NCBI GenBank assembly: GCA_003243445.1
Contig: QFQQ01000009.1
Coordinates: 62,001-126,000 of the forward strand
Direction of reading: 5' to 3'
DNA length: 64,000 bases
From: Citrobacter freundii
GTDB lineage: Bacteria > Bacteroidota > Bacteroidia > Chitinophagales > Chitinophagaceae
In this document: piece after piece, positions 17,199 to 26,156 of the stretch
Numbering within the stretch: the first letter of the stretch is position 1
Layout: every line of letters begins with the position of its first letter
The notes under the pieces: generated by a model
The model's input: only the letters and a program-made list of their open reading frames with translations
Databases searched by the model: none
What the model was told of the DNA's origin: nothing
Made by a program: the position numbers and the translations under genes

Positions 17199-17480
17199 TT
17201 AAACGATTGCCAGGATGTCTGACTCTCTCATGATCAGGTATTCTTCGCCTTCAACCTGGATCTCGGTTCCGGCATATTTACCATAAAGAACCGTGTCGCC
17301 GGTTTTAACAGTAACAGGCTCGTCTTTTTTGCCAGGGCCTGCAGCAACAACTACACCGCGCTGAGGTTTTTCTTTAGCTGTATCGGGGATGATGATACCG
17401 CCGGCAGTTTTTTCTTCAGCAGCCGCTGCTTTCACGATTACCCTGTCATGCAATGGGGTAATGTTTACTTTCTTAGCCAT
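17199..17480 (-). CDS. groS: Co-chaperonin GroES
   Basis: The protein has 93 residues from MAKKVNITPLHDRV; the open frame extends further upstream but only into the leader. The mobile loop, with EEKTAGGIIIPDTA, and the C-terminal strand YLIMRESDILAIV are conserved. It caps the GroEL ring. It is the first gene of the operon; the preceding region holds a sigma-54-like site (17536-17551) and a weak TACCTTCG box (17528-17535) on the minus strand. Confidence 0.97.
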   Translation of the reverse strand: MAKKVNITPLHDRVIVKAAAAEEKTAGGIIIPDTAKEKPQRGVVVAAGPGKKDEPVTVKTGDTVLYGKYAGTEIQVEGEEYLIMRESDILAIV

Positions 17481-17527
17481 AATTGTATTGATTTTTGATG
17501 TTTTGTTTTTTATCAAAAAATGGATGG

Positions 17528-17566
17528 CGAAGGTACGCGAATAATATGCCACTTGGCGGAAAACCG
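17528..17566 (-). promoter_or_regulatory. groESL promoter region with a sigma-54-like -24/-12 site
   Basis: On the minus strand TGGCATATTATTCGCG (17551-17536) has GG and GC separated by exactly ten bases, the invariant geometry of a sigma-54 promoter, with a good TGGCA -24 part and a weaker TCGC -12 part. Just upstream, CGGTTTTCCG (17566-17557) is a small dyad. Eleven bases downstream TACCTTCG resembles the housekeeping -7 box TAnnTTTG. Which of the two is used cannot be decided by reading. No CIRCE element (TTAGCACTC-N9-GAGTGCTAA) is seen. Confidence 0.45.
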
Positions 17567-17917
17567 ACATTTTTTCATTTCCCCGGTCCGGAGCTGGCAG
17601 GAAATGATAGCTGATCCTGACGGGTTTTACAGTTTCTCCTGTATGTAGAGAATTGATTATGGACAGTTTGGCGTATTTGCTTCCGCAGCTTGCGCGGATT
17701 TCACCGGCCTGTTTTGAAAGCCCGGAAGCCACGGGAATTACGATTCAAGGCGTCGGGGAGACTACGCGGTTATTTTTGACCGAAGGCGCAGAACTGCGAT
17801 TTCTGCGTCAGCAAATCAAAGCAAATTCAGGCAATAAGCGATTCAATAGTAAAAAAATAGATCAGCGAATTCCATCTAACAACAAACCTGAAGAGAAAAT
17901 ATCCAATCGTTTTGAGT

Positions 17918-17960
17918 CCTTCCCGGCTTACCGGTAAAAATAAACGGTAAGCCGGGAAGG
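17918..17960. repeat. Perfect 16-bp inverted repeat (hairpin) between groS and the response regulator
   Basis: CCTTCCCGGCTTACCG (17918-17933) and CGGTAAGCCGGGAAGG (17945-17960) pair without a mismatch around an 11-base A-rich loop. No T tract follows on either strand, so it is not a standard terminator. The rest of the gap, 17567-17917 and 17961-18028, contains no gene I can support; a 94-codon plus-strand frame at 17653-17937 has no recognisable content and runs into this hairpin. Confidence 0.75.
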
Positions 17961-18028
17961 ACGGTAAGGAAGTCCTATGTTAGCAACCTTGTTCTACATA
18001 GAGACCAGTGTCTTATAATCCGTGGGAT

Positions 18029-18400
18029 CTAACGGTTTGCAGATCTGGAGACAGCTGCCGTTACGATCGTTTCCAGCTCGCTGATGTCAAACGGTTTTTG
18101 TAACGAATAATCCGCACCGGCTTCGGCTGCCAGTTCGGTCACATTGTTATTGGCTGTAAAAAATATCACCGGAATATGGGCAAATTCAGAATTCTTCACC
18201 AACCGCGTTGCTTTCACCCCGCCAATATCCGGGATCCAGTTATCCATCAGGATCACGTCAGGTTTGTTTGCCGCGATATCTTCCAGGATCTCGGTGCATT
18301 TATCTTTTATCACTACCTCAAAATTCTTAGCGGTAAGGATAAGCGAACAAACTTCCAGCAAATCCATATCGTCATCGTAAATAATAATCTTCTTGGCCAT
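18029..18400 (-). CDS. Single-domain response regulator
   Basis: The 123 residues form one receiver domain with no output domain. The acidic pair is in IIYDDDMD (about 8-11), the phospho-acceptor Asp is in VILMDNWIPD (about 52), the conserved Thr/Ser is in FFTANN, and the Lys is in LQKPFD. It starts 37 bp after the stop of the large PAS kinase and is probably translated from the same mRNA, so it is a likely phosphotransfer partner of that kinase. Outputs of such CheY-like proteins are protein contacts; the target is unknown. Confidence 0.9.
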   Translation of the reverse strand: MAKKIIIYDDDMDLLEVCSLILTAKNFEVVIKDKCTEILEDIAANKPDVILMDNWIPDIGGVKATRLVKNSEFAHIPVIFFTANNNVTELAAEAGADYSLQKPFDISELETIVTAAVSRSANR

Positions 18401-18437
18401 CAGTCTTAAACTATTGCAGGGATAAAAATATAGAATT

Positions 18438-21400
18438 TTACTTTTCCGTAACCGGCAACTTAAAATAAAAGGAAGACCCTTTGTCTTTCTTTCCCTTTAC
18501 CCCGATCTGTCCGCCATGCCGGCGGATGATTTCGGCGGAAATATACAGACCAATTCCGAAACCTGATACCCGGATATTATTCGGGTCCGCGCGATAAAAA
18601 CGTTCGAAGATCTTTTCATATTCGCCCGGCTTGATGCCGATACCTCTGTCCTCGATCGTAACAGTGGCATCATCGCCTTCTTCTGAAAGGATCAGCTTTA
18701 TTTCCTTCTCATCCGGCGAATATTTCACCGCGTTGTTCAACAGGTTTGTCAACACCTGCATGATCTTCTCCCTGTCGGCATTTACCCAAAGTGTTTTTGC
18801 CGGTACATGTAACGTGATCACATATCCCGGTGAAATCAGTTGCATATCCGACACAGCTTCACGCACCAGTTCATTCAACGCAACCCGCTCTCTTTGCAGC
18901 AATACCTTATCTGCTTCGATCTTCGACAGGTTCAGGAAATCCCCGACCAGCTTGCTCATTTTGTTGACCTGGTTTTCCACTTTTGCCAATGCATTTTTCA
19001 AAAATGCGTCATCCGTATGCTGATAAGTATTGGCGAGGAGTTGTGTATAAGCTTTGATGGATGTGATCGGCGTTTTCAGTTCATGGCTTGCCACGGCGAG
19101 AAATTCATTTTTCCTGATCTCGTCCTGCTTGCGTTCGGTAATATCTGTTACAGAGCCTGCATAACCTGCGAAATTACCCGCCTGGTCATAATAGGGATAA
19201 CCTTCTGAGAACGCCCATCGAACAGAACCATCCGCGCGTTTGAACCGGAACTCAAGCACAAACTTATCGCGCGTTGCCAGCTTTCGCTGAAAGATATGGC
19301 TCACCACTTCCCTGTCTGCTTCCAGCAATGAATGAAACCAGCCATGCTCATTGCCTGTCTGTTTGATGCCGGTCCACCTGATCCAGGTATCATTTACAAA
19401 CGTGTTCTCCCCTTTCTCATCCGTCATCCACAGACCAACCGGAGAAACATTGGAGATCGTTTTAAATAATAATTCACTTTGCTGCAGGCGTTCATTGAAT
19501 TTCTTTTCATCATCTATATCCATGCAGGCGCTGATAAAGCCAATGAATTCTCCGTGAGCGTAACGCGGTACGGCATTATCGGAGATCCAGCGGTACACGC
19601 CGTCATGTCTCAACAACCTGTATTCTGTATAGAACGGGACCTGTTTATCAAACGCATCATTATAGAGATCGATGGTGTGTCGCAGATCATCGGGGTGAAC
19701 GCTGTTCTGCCAGCCATCTCTCCTTTCCTGCTCGATAGTATGACCTGTGAAGTTGAGCCAGGTTGTGTTAAAGAAATCCAGGAACTTATCAGAACCGGAC
19801 ATCCAGATCATTACCGGGGCACTATCTGCCACGATCTTGAAACGCTCTTCGCTTTCCTGCAGTGAAATAAAGGCCATTTTCTGATCCGTGATATCCTGCA
19901 GTGTGCCCATCATGCGTTCAGCATTTCCGTCTTTGTTATAGAAGAGCTTTCCTCTTGCCCTGATCCAGCGGAGTTCTTTGCCGGGTTGTACAATGCGCAT
20001 CTCCAGGTCCAGCCGGCCGGTCTTTAATGCCTCTGACATGGCGTGATCGCGTTTTGCCCGGTCATCGGGATGAATGCGCTGCAGCAATTCCGCATGCACG
20101 GGGTGTTCATGCGGTTGAAATCCGAGGATCTGAAGATAACGTGATGAATAAGTAGGTTGCCTTGTTTGCAGGTTCAATTCCCATGTGCCAAGTTCTGTTG
20201 CTTCCAGCGCAATGTTCAACCGTTGTTCACTTTCTTCCAGGACCTGCGAAGCATTCTTTTGCTCAGTTGCATCCTGCACGGTGCCAAGCATGCGCAGAGG
20301 CTTGCCCTGCTGGTCATATATAACAGTTCCGTGTGTACGGATCCAGTGAATGGAATTGTCGGGCCACAATACACGCGCTTCATAGTAATACGTGCCTGTT
20401 TCCATCGCTGCGCGGAAGGCGGGGGAAACGATCGTCTTAACATCATCCTCCACCAATCTCGACCGGAGGCTGTCAAAGCTCAGCTGCTGGTCATGACGGT
20501 CATATCCAAATATCTCTGCGAGCCTTGGTGTGTAAATGATCTCGTGGGTCACGAGATTGAGATCCCAGGTGGCCAGCCCGGTCCCCTCTGCAGCAAGACG
20601 TAATCTTGCTTCGGCGTCTTCGACTTTATGACGTGCCTCAACTTTTTCCGTTACATCGTTTACCGTGATCATGATGCCGGAAATAGAACCATCCGTTTCA
20701 AACAGTGGAGCATATTCAAAGTCGAGATAGAATTTCTTCAGATCATGTTCACCCTGTATAAATGCAAGTGATTCGGTTTCGCGGTGCACCTTACCGGTTA
20801 CCATTACGTGACGCAACAATTCAGGATACTTCTGGTTGTTCAGTTCAGGAAATACTTCCAGTGCCTTACGACCGATCACATCTTTCTCTGTTCTTCGCCA
20901 GATATTGACAAGCATTTCGATGTTTGCCATTTCAATGATGAACTCAGGTCCGCGGAAAATGGTCATTGCAATCGGCGAATGCAACACCATCCGCTTGAAT
21001 TCTTTTTCAGATTCTGCCAGTGCATGCCTGGTTTCCACCTGTTCGGTCACTTCATTGGCGACAACGATGATACCGGAGATCTGGCCATCCGCTTCTTTCA
21101 GCGGTTGATAAACGAAGTTGAAATAGGTTGTATCTATACGTCCATGACGTTTGAGGTTCACACGGAACTCATTGCCGTAATAGGGTATGCCTGTTTCGAG
21201 AATATTCATCAGCAACGGTTCAACAGCTGATCTTACTTCCGGCAATGATTCGAATAGGCTTTTACCGGTGAATTCTTCGCTTGTTCTGTCAACTATCTGC
21301 AGATAAGTATCGTTCGCCAGTTCAGCGATCATATCCTTTCCTTTCAGAATGGTGATGCCGACGGGTGCCTGCATGACCAGTGCCCGGAATTTCTGTTCGC

Positions 21401-22616
21401 TTTCCTGTAATGCTTTGTATAAGACTTTACGGGCGGTGATGTCCCGCGCGATCTTCGATGCGCCGATGATCTTGCCGGTATGGTCTTTTACGGGTGAGAT
21501 GGTCAGTGAAATATCGATCCGCTCGCCGCTTTTTTTGACCCTCACGGTATCAAAATGTTCGATCCGTTCACCTCTCATGATACGGCTGAGGATGACGGGT
21601 TCTTCATCTATTCTTTCCGGTGGGAAAAGGCGTGTGATAGGTGTCCCGATCATTTCATCTTCTGTATAACCAAACAGTTTTTCCGCTGCCGGGTTCCAGC
21701 TGGTGATGATGCCTTCAAGATTTTTGCTGATGATCGCATCATCGGTCGAGTGAATGATCGCGGCCAGTCTTGCTGTATTTTTTTCGGCGAGTTTCCGCTC
21801 TGTTATATCGATCACTACATTCAGGCCCCCCGCGATCTCGCCGTTGTCGGCCTGAAATAACTGGGGGTGATCAATGACCACGCGCAAGGTTCCGTCAGGG
21901 TTTTGCAATGTTATTTCCTGTTGTTCCGGGATCTGACCTGTTTGTAATGCGATAGCCATTGGAGATTGATCTGGCGCAATAAATTGCCCATCTTCCCCCG
22001 CCATTTTCCAGGCGCCGGTCCAGCGGTCCAGACCGGGTTCCAGCGCATGACCGAATAGTTCTTTTGCTGCGCGGTTGCTTTGAGTGATAAAGCCGTCTTT
22101 GTCACAGGCATACATGGCTACCGGTGAATTATCGATCAGGCGGCGGTAATCGGCTTCGCTTTTTGCCACACGTTTGTTCAGCAAAGCTCTTGGTGTTACT
22201 TCTACGGCATTGACGATGACGCCTGCAGTCTGGCCATCGGCATCGAAATACGGACTGTAATTGAAGGTGTAATAAGCTTCGTAAGGGGCACCATCCCGCT
22301 GCAGATAGATCTGGTATTCATAATCGCTATAGGAAATACCGGTCTCAAAAACGCTGCGCAGGATATCACCGAAACCTTCCTTCATCACGGAAGGCAACAC
22401 ATCGGCAAGCTTCTTTCCCTGTGCGTCTTTATTCAATCCCCAGATCCGGAACATGGCCTCATTTCCGGCGGAAATGATCATATCTTTTCCTTTCAGCATT
22501 CCGATGGCCACGGAAGACTGTTCAAACAACCGGATGATCTCGTCTGAAGGAATGATGTGTATATGCGGGTTTATTGGTGTCGATGATGGTGATGTATTGT
22601 CCTGCGACTGTTGCAT
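18438..22616 (-). CDS. Soluble sensor histidine kinase with nine PAS domains
   Basis: The protein has 1392 residues and no membrane segment. I count nine PAS-like units of about 130 residues each, starting near residues 27, 152, 282, 408, 540, 668, 797, 927 and 1052; most are joined by S-box helices of the form ESEQRF or SEADYRRL. Units 6 and 7 look like PAS_3 folds (ATWDLN, GTWELN). The HisKA dimerisation helix has SHELKTPITS near residue 1180, followed by HATPase motifs NLLNNAVKYSPDE, DRGIGIKPG and GFGIGLYISAEIIRRHGG. It is a cytoplasmic kinase that should sense several small ligands or redox cues and pass phosphate to the orphan receiver encoded next to it. The signal cannot be predicted. 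Confidence 0.92.
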   Translation of the reverse strand: MQQSQDNTSPSSTPINPHIHIIPSDEIIRLFEQSSVAIGMLKGKDMIISAGNEAMFRIWGLNKDAQGKKLADVLPSVMKEGFGDILRSVFETGISYSDYEYQIYLQRDGAPYEAYYTFNYSPYFDADGQTAGVIVNAVEVTPRALLNKRVAKSEADYRRLIDNSPVAMYACDKDGFITQSNRAAKELFGHALEPGLDRWTGAWKMAGEDGQFIAPDQSPMAIALQTGQIPEQQEITLQNPDGTLRVVIDHPQLFQADNGEIAGGLNVVIDITERKLAEKNTARLAAIIHSTDDAIISKNLEGIITSWNPAAEKLFGYTEDEMIGTPITRLFPPERIDEEPVILSRIMRGERIEHFDTVRVKKSGERIDISLTISPVKDHTGKIIGASKIARDITARKVLYKALQESEQKFRALVMQAPVGITILKGKDMIAELANDTYLQIVDRTSEEFTGKSLFESLPEVRSAVEPLLMNILETGIPYYGNEFRVNLKRHGRIDTTYFNFVYQPLKEADGQISGIIVVANEVTEQVETRHALAESEKEFKRMVLHSPIAMTIFRGPEFIIEMANIEMLVNIWRRTEKDVIGRKALEVFPELNNQKYPELLRHVMVTGKVHRETESLAFIQGEHDLKKFYLDFEYAPLFETDGSISGIMITVNDVTEKVEARHKVEDAEARLRLAAEGTGLATWDLNLVTHEIIYTPRLAEIFGYDRHDQQLSFDSLRSRLVEDDVKTIVSPAFRAAMETGTYYYEARVLWPDNSIHWIRTHGTVIYDQQGKPLRMLGTVQDATEQKNASQVLEESEQRLNIALEATELGTWELNLQTRQPTYSSRYLQILGFQPHEHPVHAELLQRIHPDDRAKRDHAMSEALKTGRLDLEMRIVQPGKELRWIRARGKLFYNKDGNAERMMGTLQDITDQKMAFISLQESEERFKIVADSAPVMIWMSGSDKFLDFFNTTWLNFTGHTIEQERRDGWQNSVHPDDLRHTIDLYNDAFDKQVPFYTEYRLLRHDGVYRWISDNAVPRYAHGEFIGFISACMDIDDEKKFNERLQQSELLFKTISNVSPVGLWMTDEKGENTFVNDTWIRWTGIKQTGNEHGWFHSLLEADREVVSHIFQRKLATRDKFVLEFRFKRADGSVRWAFSEGYPYYDQAGNFAGYAGSVTDITERKQDEIRKNEFLAVASHELKTPITSIKAYTQLLANTYQHTDDAFLKNALAKVENQVNKMSKLVGDFLNLSKIEADKVLLQRERVALNELVREAVSDMQLISPGYVITLHVPAKTLWVNADREKIMQVLTNLLNNAVKYSPDEKEIKLILSEEGDDATVTIEDRGIGIKPGEYEKIFERFYRADPNNIRVSGFGIGLYISAEIIRRHGGQIGVKGKKDKGSSFYFKLPVTEK

Positions 22617-22790
22617 GAAGAAAAAAACGAATAGCTTGTAAATGAAACGGGTACATGATCCGTCATAAGATCATCAGGAACCTGCAAATTTCCAAATCCG
22701 GCCACGGGGTGATAATGCAGGGCTCAGGCTTTAAAGTTACAAACAGATGGTTGGATTTGGGCGGGACGGTTAAAAAATGTTGGGTTGACG

Positions 22791-23005
22791 GCAGACCACG
22801 GACCGCGGACCGCAGACGGCCATTGTGGATCGTAGCGGCTGATTATTGTTCGATGCAATGATCGATGTCCTGTTAAGCCGTCAGGTTTGAAGTTAGGCGG
22901 ACGCACTGTTGGAATAACATGGGCCTTTGATCTTAATACAATTATGTCAGTGACATTGATCATGGGCCATCGATCATCCACCATCGGACATCCAACATCG
23001 AATCA
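22791..23005. repeat. Solo family D arm and degenerate family C inverted repeat in a divergent gap
   Basis: In the gap between the PAS kinase and nusB, 22791-22818 reads GACCACGGACCGCGGACCGC, a half-element of family D (full copy at 42124-42390). Then C-type words occur at 22846-22875 (TTCGATGCAATGATCGATG) and, inverted, at 22967-23005 (CCATCGATCATCCACCATCGG and CATCCAACATCGA). The arms pair only in part. The 22617-22790 stretch is the kinase leader and shows nothing else. Confidence 0.55.
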
Positions 23006-23018
23006 CTCTCTTCAAATC

Positions 23019-23050
23019 TTGGAAAACACCTCAGGAATCGCTTATCTTTG
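23019..23050 (+). promoter_or_regulatory. nusB promoter (TTG-N21-TATCTTTG)
   Basis: TATCTTTG (23043-23050) exactly matches TAnnTTTG and a TTG (23019-23021) lies 21 bases upstream, in the range of the Bacteroidota -33/-7 promoter. The nusB ATG is 23 bp downstream. The family C element ends just before the -33 part. Confidence 0.7.
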
Positions 23051-23072
23051 CCGCCTCAACAGTTCTTAAGCA

Positions 23073-24017
23073 ATGATCAGCAGACGAAATATCCGGGTTA
23101 AAGTGATGCAGACACTCTACACGATTGAAACCGTGGAAACACTCCTGAAGCCCGGGGAGCCACAAAAGATATTACAGCAGCATTTTGACCAGACCCGTTC
23201 CTTACTGATTTATCTCTCCTGGTTCCTGACCCAGGTTGCCCGTTATTCGGAAACAGAAGCGCATAAACGCGCAGGCAAACACCTTCCGTCTGCCGAAGAT
23301 CTGAATGTAAATACAAAGATCGCAGGGAACGAAGTGCTTTGGAAAATGCTGGAAGATCCCGCATTACAGGAACAGTTCAATAAAGAAAAACCGGAGCTTA
23401 CCCACCGCCCACGCCCGGGTGAGAACACGGATATGGTGCGGTCCGTCTATCTGGCACTGGTTGAGACACCTGAATATAAAGCCTATATCTCCACGCAGGC
23501 AAGGGATAAAGCCGATGAGAAAAAGATCATCGAGTTTATCCTGAATGATATGATGCTGGCCAATGAATCATTCATCTCCCACATAGAAGAGAATTTTGCC
23601 AACTGGAATGATGATGGTGAAATGGTAGTGCAACTGCTTGCGGCATATATCCAGAAACCGGGTATTCACAATTTCGTCCAGCTGATGAGCCCGGATAAAG
23701 CGCAGTTTGCCAAAAGTCTGTTACAGACCGTGCAGGACAAAGCGGAACATCTCCAGGAGATCATCATTCCCAAGCTGAAGAACTGGGATCCTGAGCGGAT
23801 CGCGCTGCTGGATATGATCCTGATGAAAATGGGGGTGGCTGAATTCCTGTATTTTGAGACCATTCCTCCAAAAGTTACCATCAATGAATATATCGACCTG
23901 GCAAAAGAATACAGCACGCAGCAGAGCGGCCAGTTTGTGAATGGTATTCTTGACAATATCCACAAAGAGCTGACGCAACAGGGCAAAATGCAGAAAACGG
24001 ACTATAAAAAAGCTTAA
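23073..24017 (+). CDS. nusB: Transcription antitermination factor NusB, long Bacteroidota form
   Basis: The protein has 314 residues, about twice the 140-150 of the E. coli protein. RRNIRVKVMQTLYTIE at the N-terminus is the conserved NusB start. The C-terminal part contains NWDPERIALLDMILMKMGVAEFLYF and PPKVTINEYIDLAKEYS, the other half of the NusB fold; an insertion of roughly 150 helical residues, with many Glu/Lys, separates them. NusB with NusE (S10) supports antitermination at rRNA operons. The first genes downstream (DUF1573 lipoprotein, yajC, coaE) follow on the same strand. Confidence 0.9.
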   Translation: MISRRNIRVKVMQTLYTIETVETLLKPGEPQKILQQHFDQTRSLLIYLSWFLTQVARYSETEAHKRAGKHLPSAEDLNVNTKIAGNEVLWKMLEDPALQEQFNKEKPELTHRPRPGENTDMVRSVYLALVETPEYKAYISTQARDKADEKKIIEFILNDMMLANESFISHIEENFANWNDDGEMVVQLLAAYIQKPGIHNFVQLMSPDKAQFAKSLLQTVQDKAEHLQEIIIPKLKNWDPERIALLDMILMKMGVAEFLYFETIPPKVTINEYIDLAKEYSTQQSGQFVNGILDNIHKELTQQGKMQKTDYKKA

Positions 24018-24055
24018 ACTACGCTGTAAGCTGTCCGACTTTAACCAGTTAGGCT

Positions 24056-24063
24056 TACATTTG
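24056..24063 (+). promoter_or_regulatory. -7 box of the DUF1573 / yajC transcript (TACATTTG)
   Basis: TACATTTG is an exact TAnnTTTG match 20 bp before the ATG at 24084, in the 66-bp gap after nusB. No clear -33 TTTG is visible. Confidence 0.55.
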
Positions 24064-24083
24064 CCTCCTTAAAATCAAAACTG

Positions 24084-24530
24084 ATGAAAAAAATATATAT
24101 CGTTCTGGCGGTTGTATGCGCCGGATTTGCAGCCTGTCAGAGCAGCGATCAGAAAGCTGCAACACCGGTGCTGACGACGGAGCAGAAAGACATGGCGAAG
24201 AAAGATTCGGCCAATTTCACTTCTATTCAATGGCTGGATTCAACATTCAAAGACCTGGGCAAGATCAAAGAAGGTGAAGTGGTGGAAGTAACATATCGTT
24301 TTAAAAATTCGGGAGCAAAACCACTGGTGATCACAAATGTGTATGCGAGCTGTGGTTGTACAGTACCTGAAAAGCCGGAGAAACCATATGCGCCTGGTGA
24401 AGAAGGCGTGATCAAAGCCAAGTTTGACAGCCGCGGCCGTCCGAAAGGCGTACAGAATAAAACAGTGTATGTGGATGCAAACGTTGATCAGGCGCCACAA
24501 CAGTTAAATTTCAAAGTAGAAATAGAATAA
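24084..24530 (+). CDS. DUF1573 domain lipoprotein
   Basis: The protein has 148 residues. The signal sequence ends in a lipobox, GFAAC with Cys at about 18. The mature part has a DUF1573 domain: FKDLGKIKEGEVVEVTYRFKNSGAKPL, then VYASCGCTVPEKPEKPYAPGE. This Ig-like fold with the SCGCT motif is common in Bacteroidota periplasmic or surface lipoproteins. Its function is not established. It lies 19 bp before yajC and both are probably one transcript. Confidence 0.85.
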   Translation: MKKIYIVLAVVCAGFAACQSSDQKAATPVLTTEQKDMAKKDSANFTSIQWLDSTFKDLGKIKEGEVVEVTYRFKNSGAKPLVITNVYASCGCTVPEKPEKPYAPGEEGVIKAKFDSRGRPKGVQNKTVYVDANVDQAPQQLNFKVEIE

Positions 24531-24549
24531 AAAACAAAACAAGAACAGA

Positions 24550-24891
24550 ATGAATCAGATCTTTTTCCTGCAAGCAACTCCTTCAGCGGGAGGCGGCGGT
24601 TACTTCCAATTGATTTTCCTCGGTGGTATGATATTGGTGTTCTGGCTTTTCTTTATCCGTCCTCAGGCAAAACGTGCAAAGAACCAGAAGAAATTTATCG
24701 AGGACCTTCAGCCCGGCTCCAGGATCGTAACGATTGCAGGTATCCACGGCAAGATCACCGCGGTCAATCCTGACGGCACCCTGAACATTGATGTAAGCCA
24801 CGGCATGAATATCAAGATCGAAAAATCTGCGATCAGCATGGATTGGACAGCAGCGTTGAATAAAGATGCTGTTGCAGCAGATAAGAAATAA
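24550..24891 (+). CDS. yajC: Preprotein translocase subunit YajC
   Basis: The 113-residue protein has one transmembrane helix (about 20-40, LIFLGGMILVFWLFFIRPQ), then the conserved RPQAKRAKNQKKFIEDLQPG block and a small beta-domain with GSRIVTIAGIHGKI. YajC associates with SecDF at the Sec translocon; secDF itself is 4 kb downstream in this window. The gene is followed by a family A hairpin. Confidence 0.93.
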   Translation: MNQIFFLQATPSAGGGGYFQLIFLGGMILVFWLFFIRPQAKRAKNQKKFIEDLQPGSRIVTIAGIHGKITAVNPDGTLNIDVSHGMNIKIEKSAISMDWTAALNKDAVAADKK

Positions 24892-24900
24892 TTTCACAGT

Positions 24901-24988
24901 AAAAAGTCAAAAGTAAAAATTACCCCCCTTAACGCCTGAAAGAGTCTTCAACAGTCAAGCGGGGTTACTTTTTACTTTTGACTTTTTA
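24901..24988. repeat. Intergenic inverted repeat, family A
   Basis: Left arm 24901-24930 (AAAAAGTCAAAAGTAAAAAT then TACCCCCCTT) and right arm 24957-24988 (AAGCGGGGTTACTTTTTACT then TTTGACTTTTT) are reverse complements over about 30 nt; the 26-nt spacer is unrelated to that of the copy at 321-424. It fills the yajC-coaE gap. Confidence 0.85.
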
Positions 24989-25000
24989 ATTAGCAGTCTT

Positions 25001-25615
25001 ATGGTTAGGATCGGTCTTACAGGCGGTATAGGCAGCGGCAAAAGCACGGTCGCGAAAATCTTCAATGTGCTGGGCATTCCGGTTTATTATGCAGATGATG
25101 CCGCGCGCAGGGTAATGAATGAAGATCCCGAAGTAAAAAAGAATGTACTGCAACATTTCGGCAGCGAAAGTTATACCACAGAGGGCTTACTGAACCGGCC
25201 TTATATCGCTTCACTTGTATTCGGCAACCCGGAAAAGCTGGAACTGCTGAATTCGATCTCCCACCCTGCTACCATTGCCGATTCTGAAAAATGGATGAAA
25301 GGGCAAACTTCTCCTTACGCTATCAAGGAAGCCGCTCTTTTATTTGAAAGCGGTTCAGCCGGCAATCTCGATTACATCGTTGGCGTTTACTCTCCTGCCG
25401 CTTTGCGCATTCAGCGCGTCATGCAGCGTGATAAAATCACCAGGGAAGAGGTCTTGCAAAGAATGAAACGGCAGATAGATGAGCGGATGAAAATGAAGCT
25501 GTGTGATTTTGTGGTTGTAAATGACGAGCAGGAATTGGTGATACCGCAGGTGGTTGCGTTGCATGAGAAGTTTAAAATGATTGCGAAGAAAAAAATACCT
25601 CTGCTTAAGCAATAA
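25001..25615 (+). CDS. coaE: Dephospho-CoA kinase
   Basis: The 204-residue protein catalyses the last step of coenzyme A synthesis, ATP-dependent phosphorylation of the ribose 3-prime hydroxyl. The P-loop GLTGGIGSGKST (about 5-16) is followed by GIPVYYADDAAR and HPATIADSEKWM, in the family pattern. Length is normal. The start ATG lies 12 bp after the family A element. It is convergent with a small lipoprotein gene. Confidence 0.95.
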   Translation: MVRIGLTGGIGSGKSTVAKIFNVLGIPVYYADDAARRVMNEDPEVKKNVLQHFGSESYTTEGLLNRPYIASLVFGNPEKLELLNSISHPATIADSEKWMKGQTSPYAIKEAALLFESGSAGNLDYIVGVYSPAALRIQRVMQRDKITREEVLQRMKRQIDERMKMKLCDFVVVNDEQELVIPQVVALHEKFKMIAKKKIPLLKQ

Positions 25616-25633
25616 GCTCGTTACTGCAATTTA

Positions 25634-26017
25634 TCAATTGTTTCGTTGAACGATGACAGTGGCGTTGCTTCTCCAGTAATGACGATCAAAGTTTGTTCGA
25701 ATATGCCTGATCACCAATGAATCGTCCGTCAACTTGATAATCCTCCACTGGTATATTTCTTGTGAACCTCTGTGAGTTTGGATCAATATATCATCAATGA
25801 TCTTGTAATCATAAGCAGCTTGCTTGTAACCGCGAACATAGTCAATGGAATTTTGCCCGTTAAAGAAAGATTGACTGGATGAATCCGGTAGCATATTCCA
25901 AATCCCTAAGAGTTTTTTTTCATCTATCTTTTCCGTTGAGGAGCACCCTCCCAAAAAATTGGACGCAAAAATGATCACTGCGAAGAAGCTCATAAGGCAG
26001 GTATTCATTTTTTGCAT
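25634..26017 (-). CDS. Small lipoprotein of unknown function
   Basis: The protein has 127 residues. A signal peptide with lipobox LGGC (Cys about 25) is followed by SSTEKIDEKKLLGIWNMLPDSS, then a short beta-rich region with YQWRIIKLTDDSLVIRHI. The KLLGIWNM opening and alternating strands resemble small lipocalin-like lipoproteins, but I cannot assign a family. It stands alone on the minus strand with its own promoter. Confidence 0.6.
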   Translation of the reverse strand: MQKMNTCLMSFFAVIIFASNFLGGCSSTEKIDEKKLLGIWNMLPDSSSQSFFNGQNSIDYVRGYKQAAYDYKIIDDILIQTHRGSQEIYQWRIIKLTDDSLVIRHIRTNFDRHYWRSNATVIVQRNN

Positions 26018-26042
26018 AGACAGTATTTAATTCAGACAAATT

Positions 26043-26050
26043 CAAATATA
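26043..26050 (-). promoter_or_regulatory. -7 box of the small lipoprotein gene (TATATTTG)
   Basis: The minus strand reads TATATTTG, an exact TAnnTTTG match, 25 bp before the ATG at 26017; TTCG 18 bases further upstream may be the -33 part. Confidence 0.6.
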
Positions 26051-26156
26051 TGCCGTCCCAGGATAAATCGAACACTTAGCCATTTTAATTTGCTGACCAA
26101 ACCGTTGCATAGGGCCTCATAAATATGAGCCACAGTGCATTTTCGGCGACATCATT

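Noticed and set aside
17653..17937. 94-codon plus-strand open frame upstream of groS
   Set aside because: No recognisable domain, antisense to the groES leader, and ends inside a perfect hairpin.
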